Made by a program: the position numbers and the translations under genes. Source: Candidatus Kapaibacterium thiocyanatum (GTDB lineage: Bacteria > Bacteroidota > Ignavibacteria > Kapaibacteriales > Kapaibacteriaceae). Taken from it: a DNA stretch of 64,000 bases. Positions within the stretch are counted from its first letter, which is position 1; each line of letters starts with the position of its first letter. Location of the stretch: positions 223,702 to 287,701 of the forward strand of contig MKVH01000002.1 of the NCBI GenBank assembly GCA_001899175.1. Direction: 5' to 3'. Of this stretch, positions 18,260-26,015 are shown piece by piece. The notes under the pieces were generated by a model that saw only the letters and a program-made list of their open reading frames with translations, ran no database searches and was not told the DNA's origin.

Positions 18260-19663
18260 ATGAATCAGCATACGTTCGACGTCGTCGTCATCGGTGGCGG
18301 CCCCGGTGGTTATCCTGCCGCCATTCGTGCACAACAGCTCGGCAAGACCGTCGCCTGCATCGAGCGCGACCGTCTGGGTGGCGTCTGCCTCAACTGGGGG
18401 TGCATTCCCTCGAAGGCCCTGCTCAAGAACGCCGAGTACATGAACTTCCTGAAGCATGCCGATGACTACGGCTTCGGCATCAAGAACGTGGAAGTCGACT
18501 TCCCGAAGGTGATCCAGCGCAGCCGTGGTGTCGCTGATCGCATGAGCCAGGGTGTGAACTTCCTCTTCAAGAAGTACAAGGTCACCCAGATCAAGGGTCA
18601 TGGCTCGATCAAGAATACTACGACGGTCGAAGTCAAGGACGAGAAGGGGAACGTGACGGACGTGATCACGTGCAAGAACATCGTGATCGCCACGGGCGCC
18701 CGCCCGCGCACGATTCCCGGTATCGATGTCGATCGCGAGACCATCCTCACGAGCACGGAAGCCATGCTCCAGCAGAAGGTTCCGGGTTCGCTCATCGTCA
18801 TGGGTGCCGGTGCCATCGGCGTGGAGTTCGCGTACTTCTACAATGCCTACGGCGCCAAGGTCACCATCATCGAAATGCAGGATCGCGTCCTTCCCGTCGA
18901 AGACGAGGAAGTGTCGAAGGAACTGCGCAAGACCTTCGAACGCGAAGGCATGACCATCGTCACGGAAGCCAAGGTCCTGAGCGCGAAGAAGAAGGGCAAG
19001 GGTGTCGAGATCATCATCGAGAAGAAGGATGGCTCGAAGGAAACGCTCAACGCCGATCTCGCACTCAACGCCATCGGCGTCCAGGCCAACATCGAGAACA
19101 TCGGCGTTGAGAACGTCGGCATCAACGTCGAGCGAGGCTGGATCAAGGTCGATCAGTTCTGCCGCACGAACGTGCCCGGCATCTATGCCGTGGGCGATAT
19201 CGCCGGGGCACCGTGGCTTGCACACAAGGCCACGGCCGAAGGTATCGTCGTCGGTGAACACATCGCCGGACATCACACGGACGGCGTGGACTACAAGAAC
19301 ATTCCCGGATGTACCTATTGCCAGCCCCAGGTGGCCAGCATCGGTCTTACGGAAAAGAAGGCCAAGGAAGAAGGCTACGAAGTCAAGGTCGGCAAGTTCC
19401 CGTTCACGGCCAGCGGCAAGGCACACGGCATCGGCAAGCCCCAGGGCTTCGTCAAGCTCGTCTTCGACGCGAAGTACGGTGAACTGCTCGGTGCTCACAT
19501 GATCGGTCCGGACGTCACGGAGCTGATCGGCGAGCTCGGCCTGGCACGTACGCTGGAAGCGACGGGCCAGACGATCTTCAAGACGATCCACGCTCACCCG
19601 ACGCTCAGCGAAGCCGTGATGGAAGCCGCAGCGATCGCCTACAACGAGTCCGTGAACTTCTGA
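18260..19663 (+). CDS. lpdA: Dihydrolipoamide dehydrogenase (E3)
   Basis: E3 reoxidises dihydrolipoyl groups of 2-oxoacid dehydrogenase complexes and of the glycine cleavage system, passing electrons to NAD+. FAD-binding GGGPGGYPAA opens the protein, the redox disulfide lies in GGVCLNWGCIPSK, and a second dinucleotide site is GAGAIGVEFA. AVGDIAGAPWLAHKA and HAHPTLSEAVMEA, with the catalytic His-Glu pair, complete the signature. The 467 residues are standard. The ATG at 18260 was chosen because the FAD motif then begins near residue 11. It follows actF by 42 bases and precedes lipB, so lipoyl metabolism is linked to the respiratory operon. Confidence 0.96.
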   Translation: MNQHTFDVVVIGGGPGGYPAAIRAQQLGKTVACIERDRLGGVCLNWGCIPSKALLKNAEYMNFLKHADDYGFGIKNVEVDFPKVIQRSRGVADRMSQGVNFLFKKYKVTQIKGHGSIKNTTTVEVKDEKGNVTDVITCKNIVIATGARPRTIPGIDVDRETILTSTEAMLQQKVPGSLIVMGAGAIGVEFAYFYNAYGAKVTIIEMQDRVLPVEDEEVSKELRKTFEREGMTIVTEAKVLSAKKKGKGVEIIIEKKDGSKETLNADLALNAIGVQANIENIGVENVGINVERGWIKVDQFCRTNVPGIYAVGDIAGAPWLAHKATAEGIVVGEHIAGHHTDGVDYKNIPGCTYCQPQVASIGLTEKKAKEEGYEVKVGKFPFTASGKAHGIGKPQGFVKLVFDAKYGELLGAHMIGPDVTELIGELGLARTLEATGQTIFKTIHAHPTLSEAVMEAAAIAYNESVNF

Positions 19664-19676
19664 CGTACGAACGATC

Positions 19677-20312
19677 ATGATCGCAGTCGAACGATGGGGT
19701 CTGATCCCTTTCGACGAAGCTTGGGAACGCCAGCGAGAGCTGGCGTTTCGCGTTGAACGGGGTGAGGCGCCGAATACGCTGGTACTGTGCCAGCATCCTA
19801 CGGTGATCACCGTAGGCCGCAACGGCACGGATGCCAATATCCTCGCCGCAGGGCCCCTGCTGGAAGCCCAGGGCGTCTCCGTGGTCCCCATCGACAGGGG
19901 AGGCGACGTCACCCTGCACAATCCCGGTCAACTCGTGGGATATCCCGTCTTCAACCTGACGACCCTCAAACCGGACCTGCACTGGTATCTGCGGACGGTG
20001 GAGGATGCCATCATCGACACCGTAGCTGCCTACGGTATCATCGGTGGCAGGGTGGACGGTCTGACAGGGGTATGGGTGGATAGCCAGCGCAAGGTCTGCG
20101 CCATCGGAATCCACTGCCGGAAGTGGGTCGTGTATCATGGCTTTGCCCTTAATGTTGTCAACGACTTGCGAGAGTTTCAGTATATCGTTCCGTGTGGTAT
20201 TTCGGACCGTGCCGTGACGTCGATCGCCGCCGAAGCGGGTCGGCCGGTGACGATGGACGAGGTGGAGGCGACGGTCGTCGATGCGTTCCACCGCAGGTTT
20301 ACGATGTCGTAG
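19677..20312 (+). CDS. lipB: Lipoyl(octanoyl) transferase
   Basis: LipB moves octanoyl groups from acyl carrier protein to lipoyl domains, the first step of lipoate assembly. The 211 residues include PTVITVGRNG, the signature RGGDVTLHNPGQLVGYPVF and an active-site Cys in VPCGI, with the Lys of the RKVCAIGI segment. The gene starts 13 bases after lpdA, so the enzyme that helps make lipoyl groups is encoded next to the one that reoxidises them. I saw no lipA in the window. A terminator directly after the gene is not obvious. Confidence 0.95.
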   Translation: MIAVERWGLIPFDEAWERQRELAFRVERGEAPNTLVLCQHPTVITVGRNGTDANILAAGPLLEAQGVSVVPIDRGGDVTLHNPGQLVGYPVFNLTTLKPDLHWYLRTVEDAIIDTVAAYGIIGGRVDGLTGVWVDSQRKVCAIGIHCRKWVVYHGFALNVVNDLREFQYIVPCGISDRAVTSIAAEAGRPVTMDEVEATVVDAFHRRFTMS

Positions 20313-20431
20313 TGCATCGGCCCACCCATCGGCCCGGTTTCACCTGTTTTCGGGACAAGGCATTGTAAATCAAGGGCCTTGACTAGAGGGCAGGAGCGGA
20401 GGTCGCGATACTCACGTCGAGGTCCGGTAGT

Positions 20432-20452
20432 TGTGGATAAGGATGTGGATAA
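20432..20452 (+). other. Two tandem perfect DnaA boxes
   Basis: TGTGGATAA occurs at 20432-20440 and again at 20444-20452, in the same orientation with a three-base spacer. Each is the exact complement of the consensus DnaA box TTATCCACA. They lie in the 248-bp gap between lipB and tRNA-Gly. No dnaA, dnaN or parAB gene is near, so this is not a recognisable oriC; it could be a DnaA-binding regulatory or titration site. Confidence 0.6.
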
Positions 20453-20514
20453 CTGCATCCCATCGCAAAATCAGAGTCTTACGGCTGCAATACCGCGATA
20501 AGGCAAAAAAGCGG

Positions 20515-20545
20515 TTGACTGGCATCGGAGTGAGGCGTAAGTTTG
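20515..20545 (+). promoter_or_regulatory. Promoter of tRNA-Gly, Bacteroidota type
   Basis: TTG at 20515-20517 (inside TTGACT) is followed after 20 bases by TAAGTTTG at 20538-20545, an exact TAnnTTTG. The tRNA begins 15 bases after the -7 box. This matches the motif and spacing before rplS. Confidence 0.7.
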
Positions 20546-20560
20546 TACCAGTTCTTTGCT

Positions 20561-20634
<74 letters not shown>

Positions 20635-20668
20635 GACGACGCGAGTCGTCACTTCCTCTTTATGCTGC

Positions 20669-20712
20669 ATGCCTTGCCGTCTCATTCCCCCCTGATGGCG
20701 AGGCATTTTTTT
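20669..20712 (+). terminator. Rho-independent terminator after tRNA-Gly
   Basis: Arms ATGCCTTGCC (20669-20678) and GGCGAGGCAT (20697-20706) pair over ten positions with one G-T wobble. A run of seven T follows. A smaller hairpin GACGAC-GCGA-GTCGTC at 20635-20650 lies between the tRNA and this terminator and may mark 3' processing. Confidence 0.75.
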
Positions 20713-20822
20713 ATGCCGTAACTTTTTCGCGCCGATCCATACAATACCATGAACGTAGGCCGTCTGTAATGGCCACACACAACCATGGTTCATCAGTGAG
20801 CATCGATAGCTCCGGGGTTCGC

Positions 20823-23800
20823 ATGCAGCGATTCACGCCTCAACGCATTGCAGCATCGTTACGCCATCTCGTCGTTCTTCTTCTCGCATCGTCGATCGTA
20901 TATGCGGTACCGCTTCCGCGCGGGCTGACGATCGACAGGTCGACGGAGAAGGTCTTCACGTTCTCCTATGAGCCCGTCATCGACAGGTGGGATACCGTGA
21001 TGGTAGATGGCAGGGAGATGCTGCGTCCCCGTATCGCCGATGCCGGCATACGGCAGTCCACGGACGGCCGCACGGTCCAGTGGGTCGTCAGCTTCGATCT
21101 GACCGTGCCCGGACAGGGTGCATGGACAGTGGACAGGGAGACGGCCATGGTGGCGACCGTGACATCGAGACCGCTGGCCCTCGCACCGGATCGCGATCCC
21201 TCAGGCCGTATACTCCGCACGAGCGCCATCGTTCCCGAACATTTCACGGTGACGTACACCGGTATCGCCCGCAACCGCCACATCGCGACGGTGGAATTCG
21301 TCGTGGCGCAGTCGGACGGTGGCACGACGAAGCTCTACACGCAGCACCATCATACGATCGGGTTCACGCAACCGGCCGGAACGGCTCGGAACGTAACGAC
21401 GAATGCCATCGGTGACGTCGCCGACTTCACGCTCAATCATGGCGACGTGCCGTGGAGGGTCAGTGTGGCCGTGAATAACGTCATGGCCAAGGGTGGCGAC
21501 GGAATCCAGGCGTCCGAGCGTCTCGACAATGCCTTCCGTATCACGATCGACCGTGAAGGGATCTACCGTATCACGGCCGACGAGCTCCGCAAGAACAACA
21601 TCCCCGTCGATGCCGCCACTGCCCGAACCATCAAGATCTTCGGAAGGGGAGGGCTGGAACTCGACGAACGTGTGGCGGCCGCCACGCAGAGCGAACTCAT
21701 CGAACAGGACATCATCATCCGCACGAAGGCCGGCGGTGAGATCGACGACATCCTGTTCTATGCATCGGGTCCGGCGGGCTTCGTCAACAGGTCCGGCGCC
21801 ATCAGGCACTACATCCATCACTACGCCACCACGAGCGGCTACCTGCTGACCTACGGAGGCTCGGACGGCCATCGTGCGCAGGTACGGCCTGCAGCGACGG
21901 GAACGCCCGCCCGCATCACGACCGTCACCGGCCGGCTGTTCCAGGAGGACGAGCTCGTCAACGCCTACAGTTCCGGGTCCGGACGTCGCTGGTACGGTCG
22001 TACGATCGAGAACGGCGGAGCTATCACCATCACGACCCTGCTGCCAGGTCTCGTACGATCGGGAGCCGTCGACTATCAGTTCTCCGTCGCCCATCGCGGA
22101 TCGGTCTCCGGTCTCGCCACGATGTCCGAGAACGGCACTCCTATCGCCCAGCGGGTCATTCCGCCCGTGGCGGAATACATGGACACGCGCAACGCCCAGG
22201 TATCCGGTACCTTCGATGCGTCGAAGATTCCGGCCGACGGCCGCAGCGTCCTGAAGTTCGCCTACGCATCCGACGACAAGGCATCGACGGGCCTGGTCGA
22301 CTATTTCGAAATCCATTATCCCCGTGCCCTTCAGGCGGCGGATAACGAATTCGAGTTCTGGAGCGATTCCCTCGATGCAGGCATCTATGAATGGGTCGTC
22401 AATGGCTTCTCGGGCGACGTCCTCGGATTCGACGTCACCGATCGCACCCGGCCGAAGCAGATCGAGAACATCGCCGCGACGGGTGGTATGTTCGGTATCC
22501 GCGAGACCATCGGCGACACGAACGAACGTCGGCGCTACTACATGTCGGGAGCGTTCCGTACGACGTCCCTGCAACGCATCGAGTATCCCAACCTGCGTAC
22601 GGTACCGCGGAGCGGCGAACTCATCGTCATCACCCATCCGTCCCTGCTGCAGTCCGCCCGCGACTACGCTACCTATCGTCAGGCACAGGGCGAGCATCGC
22701 GTGGCCGTCGTGACGACGGAAGAGATCTTCAACGAATTCAGCTACGGTATACAGGATCCTACGGCAATCCGTGACTTCCTCGGTACGGCATTCTCCAGAT
22801 GGACGCCTGCTCCGCGCTACGTCCTGCTCTGGGGCGACGGACACTACGACTACAAGAATCTCTCGACGTCGGCGGTGAACTACATTCCGCCGTACGAATC
22901 CGACGAAGCTGATGGATTGTCGGACGGGCTCATCACCTATACGTCGGATGACTTTTTCGTTTGTCTGCTCGGTGAGGATGCACGTCCGGAAATGGCCATC
23001 GGTCGTATGCCCGTGACGTCGGAAGAGATCGGACGCCGTCTGCTCGGCAAGATCGACCGCTACGAACATTCGTCGTCCGAGGACGACTGGCGCACGCGTA
23101 TCACGCTCATCGCCGATGACGGTCCTACCAGCGATGGCCAGACCGACCGTGCCCTGCACCTGTCGCAGAGCGAGGACCTCAACTACGGCTTCGTTCCGCA
23201 GGAATTCCAGGCCCGCAAGATCTACATGGTGGAGTATCCCACCGAGAACGTCGCCCGTGGACGTCGCAAGCCCGCCGTCGAGCAGGATATGCTGTCGGTG
23301 ATCAACACGACGGGAAATCTTATCCTCAACTGGATCGGTCACGGCAATCCGCGCGTATGGGCGCATGAGAATATCTTCGTGCGCGAGACGACAGTTCCGC
23401 AGATGACGAATACCAACAAGCTCTTCTTCCTCACGGCCGCCACGTGCGACTTCGCGCGATTCGACATGACGGAGAACCAGTCGGGTGCCGAAGAGCTCGT
23501 GTTACTGGACAAGGGTGGCGCCATCGGCGTCTTCAGTGCGGCACGTGTCGTGCTCGCCATCTCCAACGCCGAGATCACGCAGAAGTTCTACAGCGAAATG
23601 TTCAGACGCGAAGGGGACGGACGCTTCCCGCATCTCGGCGACATCATGTATCGCGTCAAGCAGGCGCGCAGCAATCCGAACGATCAGAAGTTCTTCCTGC
23701 TCGGCGATCCCGTCATGCGTCTGCTCGTTCCCGATCGCAAGGTGACGTTCTCCACGATCAACGGGCAGGATATCACCGATTCGAGCCGCATTCTCCTTCC

Positions 23801-24815
23801 GGCCCTGTCGAAGGTTCACGTCACGGGCCATATCCAGGCGCTCGGGGCGGCGGCGACGGACACTTCCTTCAATGGTGCCGTCACCGTTTCGCTCGTCGAT
23901 GCCGAATCGAAGGTGACCGTGCAGGACAACGACAAGTATCAGACGATCAACATCTTCAAACGTCCAGGTGCAGCACTTTCACGTACGAGTGCGAAGGTGG
24001 AGAACGGTATCTTCACGGCCGAATTCGTCGTGCCGAAGGATATTTCGTTCTCCGCACAGGCGGCGACGCTCTACGGCTATGGCGTCGATGCCGACAGGAC
24101 GTATGCGATGGGAGCCACGAACAAGCTGACGGTGGATGGTGTGGCCGACATCACCTACAACGACACCGATGGTCCGGACATGAAGATCTTCATGGATTCG
24201 CGCTACTTCAACTCGGGAGAGATAGTACGGCCGAATCCCATCCTCATCGTCGATCTCCAGGATGCCACGGGCATCAACACGACGGGCATCGGTATCGGTC
24301 ATAACCTCGAAGCCGTGTTCGACAAGGGGCTGCTCATCGAGAACCTTACGAATACGTTCTCGACGTCGCTCGAGAACAGCAGGGCGGGTACCGCATCCAA
24401 GCAGATCTTCGGCCTCGGCCCTGGCCTGCACACGGTGCATGTCCGTTCATGGGACGTGCTGAACAATACCAGTGAGGTCATGACCCTGTTCAGGATCGCC
24501 GACGCGGGCGAAGGTGTGGTGACGGGCGGGATGCAGAACTATCCCAATCCGTTCGCCGACGCGACGAGGATCCGGTTCAAGCACAATATTTCGCAGCCCT
24601 TTACGGCATCAGTACGGATATTCGGTCTTGAAGGACGTCTCGTCTTCGAACGTCCGATGGAACTTGCGGATATGCAGACCGCGGAAGTGACCTGGGACGG
24701 GCGCGACGACAGCGGTTTCCAATTGGGCAGCGGGATCTACGTTTGTGTCGTTCGGGTAACGGCTGCGGATGGCACCGTTTCGGATGTCAGCGGTAAACTG
24801 ACCCTCATTCGTTAA
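20823..24815 (+). CDS. porU: Type IX secretion system sortase PorU, gingipain-like C25 peptidase
   Basis: PorU cleaves the C-terminal signal of T9SS cargo at the outer membrane and attaches it to the surface. From the ATG at 20823 the protein has 1330 residues with a signal peptide (hydrophobic core LVVLLLASSIVYA). An ATG at 20769 would add 18 residues. The C25 peptidase domain begins near residue 600. The catalytic pair is visible as His840 in WIGHGN and Cys875 in AATCDF. A C-terminal sorting-type beta domain starts at YPNPFADATRIRF (near 1240), as PorU itself has. porV follows 35 bases later, the known partner order. The distinction from an ordinary gingipain rests on that pairing and the architecture. 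Confidence 0.88.
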   Translation: MQRFTPQRIAASLRHLVVLLLASSIVYAVPLPRGLTIDRSTEKVFTFSYEPVIDRWDTVMVDGREMLRPRIADAGIRQSTDGRTVQWVVSFDLTVPGQGAWTVDRETAMVATVTSRPLALAPDRDPSGRILRTSAIVPEHFTVTYTGIARNRHIATVEFVVAQSDGGTTKLYTQHHHTIGFTQPAGTARNVTTNAIGDVADFTLNHGDVPWRVSVAVNNVMAKGGDGIQASERLDNAFRITIDREGIYRITADELRKNNIPVDAATARTIKIFGRGGLELDERVAAATQSELIEQDIIIRTKAGGEIDDILFYASGPAGFVNRSGAIRHYIHHYATTSGYLLTYGGSDGHRAQVRPAATGTPARITTVTGRLFQEDELVNAYSSGSGRRWYGRTIENGGAITITTLLPGLVRSGAVDYQFSVAHRGSVSGLATMSENGTPIAQRVIPPVAEYMDTRNAQVSGTFDASKIPADGRSVLKFAYASDDKASTGLVDYFEIHYPRALQAADNEFEFWSDSLDAGIYEWVVNGFSGDVLGFDVTDRTRPKQIENIAATGGMFGIRETIGDTNERRRYYMSGAFRTTSLQRIEYPNLRTVPRSGELIVITHPSLLQSARDYATYRQAQGEHRVAVVTTEEIFNEFSYGIQDPTAIRDFLGTAFSRWTPAPRYVLLWGDGHYDYKNLSTSAVNYIPPYESDEADGLSDGLITYTSDDFFVCLLGEDARPEMAIGRMPVTSEEIGRRLLGKIDRYEHSSSEDDWRTRITLIADDGPTSDGQTDRALHLSQSEDLNYGFVPQEFQARKIYMVEYPTENVARGRRKPAVEQDMLSVINTTGNLILNWIGHGNPRVWAHENIFVRETTVPQMTNTNKLFFLTAATCDFARFDMTENQSGAEELVLLDKGGAIGVFSAARVVLAISNAEITQKFYSEMFRREGDGRFPHLGDIMYRVKQARSNPNDQKFFLLGDPVMRLLVPDRKVTFSTINGQDITDSSRILLPALSKVHVTGHIQALGAAATDTSFNGAVTVSLVDAESKVTVQDNDKYQTINIFKRPGAALSRTSAKVENGIFTAEFVVPKDISFSAQAATLYGYGVDADRTYAMGATNKLTVDGVADITYNDTDGPDMKIFMDSRYFNSGEIVRPNPILIVDLQDATGINTTGIGIGHNLEAVFDKGLLIENLTNTFSTSLENSRAGTASKQIFGLGPGLHTVHVRSWDVLNNTSEVMTLFRIADAGEGVVTGGMQNYPNPFADATRIRFKHNISQPFTASVRIFGLEGRLVFERPMELADMQTAEVTWDGRDDSGFQLGSGIYVCVVRVTAADGTVSDVSGKLTLIR

Positions 24816-24850
24816 TTTAGAACCTTACACGGTACTCTCGAGGAGACTTT

Positions 24851-25918
24851 ATGACGATGATGAAAAGGGGCGCGGCGGTCGTGTCTATGTTGTTCGTGAC
24901 CGCGGCGTGCATGTACGGCCAGGCCGGCGGCTCGGCCGTTCCCTTTCTCCTGATCAGTCCTGATGCCAGAGCGAGCGGCATGGGGGATATCGGGACAGCC
25001 ATCGCCGACAATGCCAATGCGGTCCACTGGAATCCCGGTGGTCTCGGCTTCCAATCATCACGTCAGATAGCCCTGAGCTTCTCGAAATGGCTGCCGCAGT
25101 TCAACGCCGACCTGTTCTACTCCTACGGTACGTACAGCCAGTACATCGACGCCATCGACGGTACCATCGCCGGATCGCTGATCTACATGAACCTCGGTGA
25201 GTTCACGCGTACGGCGGAAGACGGCAGCGCTCTCGGCAAGTTCCGCTCCAACGAATTCGCCATCGGCGTTTCCTACGGTACGCTGATCACGGACGACCTC
25301 GGCGCCGGTGTACAGATCAAGTATATCCAGTCCAACCTCGCGCCCGCGGGTATCGGCCAGGCCGGTGCCGGTGTGGGGGTCTCGGGTGCCTTCGACCTCG
25401 GCTTCCTCTGGAAACCCACGAAGCTGAACTTCCTGGGCATGAACCTCGACAACGTCCTTCGTCTCGGCGTGAACCTCCAGAACGTCGGTCCGAAGATGAC
25501 CTACCTCAACGAGTCCGATCCGCTGCCGACGACCCTGCGCATGGGTGCGGCCTTCAAGCTCGTCGAGGACGAATTCAACGACCTCCTCATCTCGTTCGAC
25601 ATTTCGAAGCTGCTCGTACGCCGGGACTCCCTCGGTTCGGATCCCATTCCGACGTCCTTCGTGACGTCGTGGGGCAAGGGCGGTCTGGAATCCGGTATCG
25701 GTATGGAGTACCTCTACGACCAGATCGTGGCCCTGCGCGGCGGGTTCTTCACCGAACCCAAGGTGGCCGGTAACCGGCAGTATTTCACGCTCGGCGCCGG
25801 TGTGCGGTACGAACTCTTCCAGCTCGACTTCAGCTACATCCTGACCATCGAGGAGAACCATCCACTGGCGAATACGCTCCGGTTCTCGCTCCTTGTCGAC
25901 TGGGGTCAAGAGCAGTAA
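24851..25918 (+). CDS. porV: Type IX secretion system outer-membrane protein PorV
   Basis: PorV is an outer-membrane beta-barrel of the FadL type that shuttles cargo from the translocon to PorU. The N-terminus has a signal peptide ending near MYGQA. FLLISPDARASGMGDIGTAIADNANAVHWNPGGL is the diagnostic start of the mature protein, present here at about residues 35-68. Alternating hydrophobic strands run to the C-terminus, which ends in a strand-like FSLLVDWGQEQ. The 355 residues are typical. AGGAG precedes the ATG at 24851. The protein PorU needs is thus encoded next to it. Confidence 0.93.
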   Translation: MTMMKRGAAVVSMLFVTAACMYGQAGGSAVPFLLISPDARASGMGDIGTAIADNANAVHWNPGGLGFQSSRQIALSFSKWLPQFNADLFYSYGTYSQYIDAIDGTIAGSLIYMNLGEFTRTAEDGSALGKFRSNEFAIGVSYGTLITDDLGAGVQIKYIQSNLAPAGIGQAGAGVGVSGAFDLGFLWKPTKLNFLGMNLDNVLRLGVNLQNVGPKMTYLNESDPLPTTLRMGAAFKLVEDEFNDLLISFDISKLLVRRDSLGSDPIPTSFVTSWGKGGLESGIGMEYLYDQIVALRGGFFTEPKVAGNRQYFTLGAGVRYELFQLDFSYILTIEENHPLANTLRFSLLVDWGQEQ

Positions 25919-25940
25919 TACCAGAAAAACAGCCTGCAAT

Positions 25941-25985
25941 TACGTATGGGTACCGTTCTTTTTGGATGGTACCCATATGTATTTT
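25941..25985 (+). terminator. Long hairpin between porV and the histidine kinase, possible terminator
   Basis: The arms 25941-25954 and 25968-25981 pair over 14 positions with one G-T wobble; the core is TATGGGTACC with GGTACCCATA. The loop has 13 bases and contains TTTTT. TTTT follows the 3' arm directly. It could terminate porU-porV, or fold in the leader of the kinase mRNA, whose ATG lies 30 bases on. Confidence 0.55.
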
Positions 25986-26015
25986 CCACCTGAGACTTCC
26001 ATAAGGTGGATCACG

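Noticed and set aside
16388..19921. A 1177-codon minus-strand open frame opposite actE, actF and lpdA
   Set aside because: It covers three well-identified plus-strand genes and reads as low-complexity Asp/Glu/Arg/His-rich sequence, typical of an antisense shadow.
20432..20560. The DnaA-box region as the chromosomal origin
   Set aside because: There are only two boxes, no neighbouring dnaA, dnaN, gyrB or rpmH genes, and no long AT-rich unwinding stretch, so oriC cannot be claimed.
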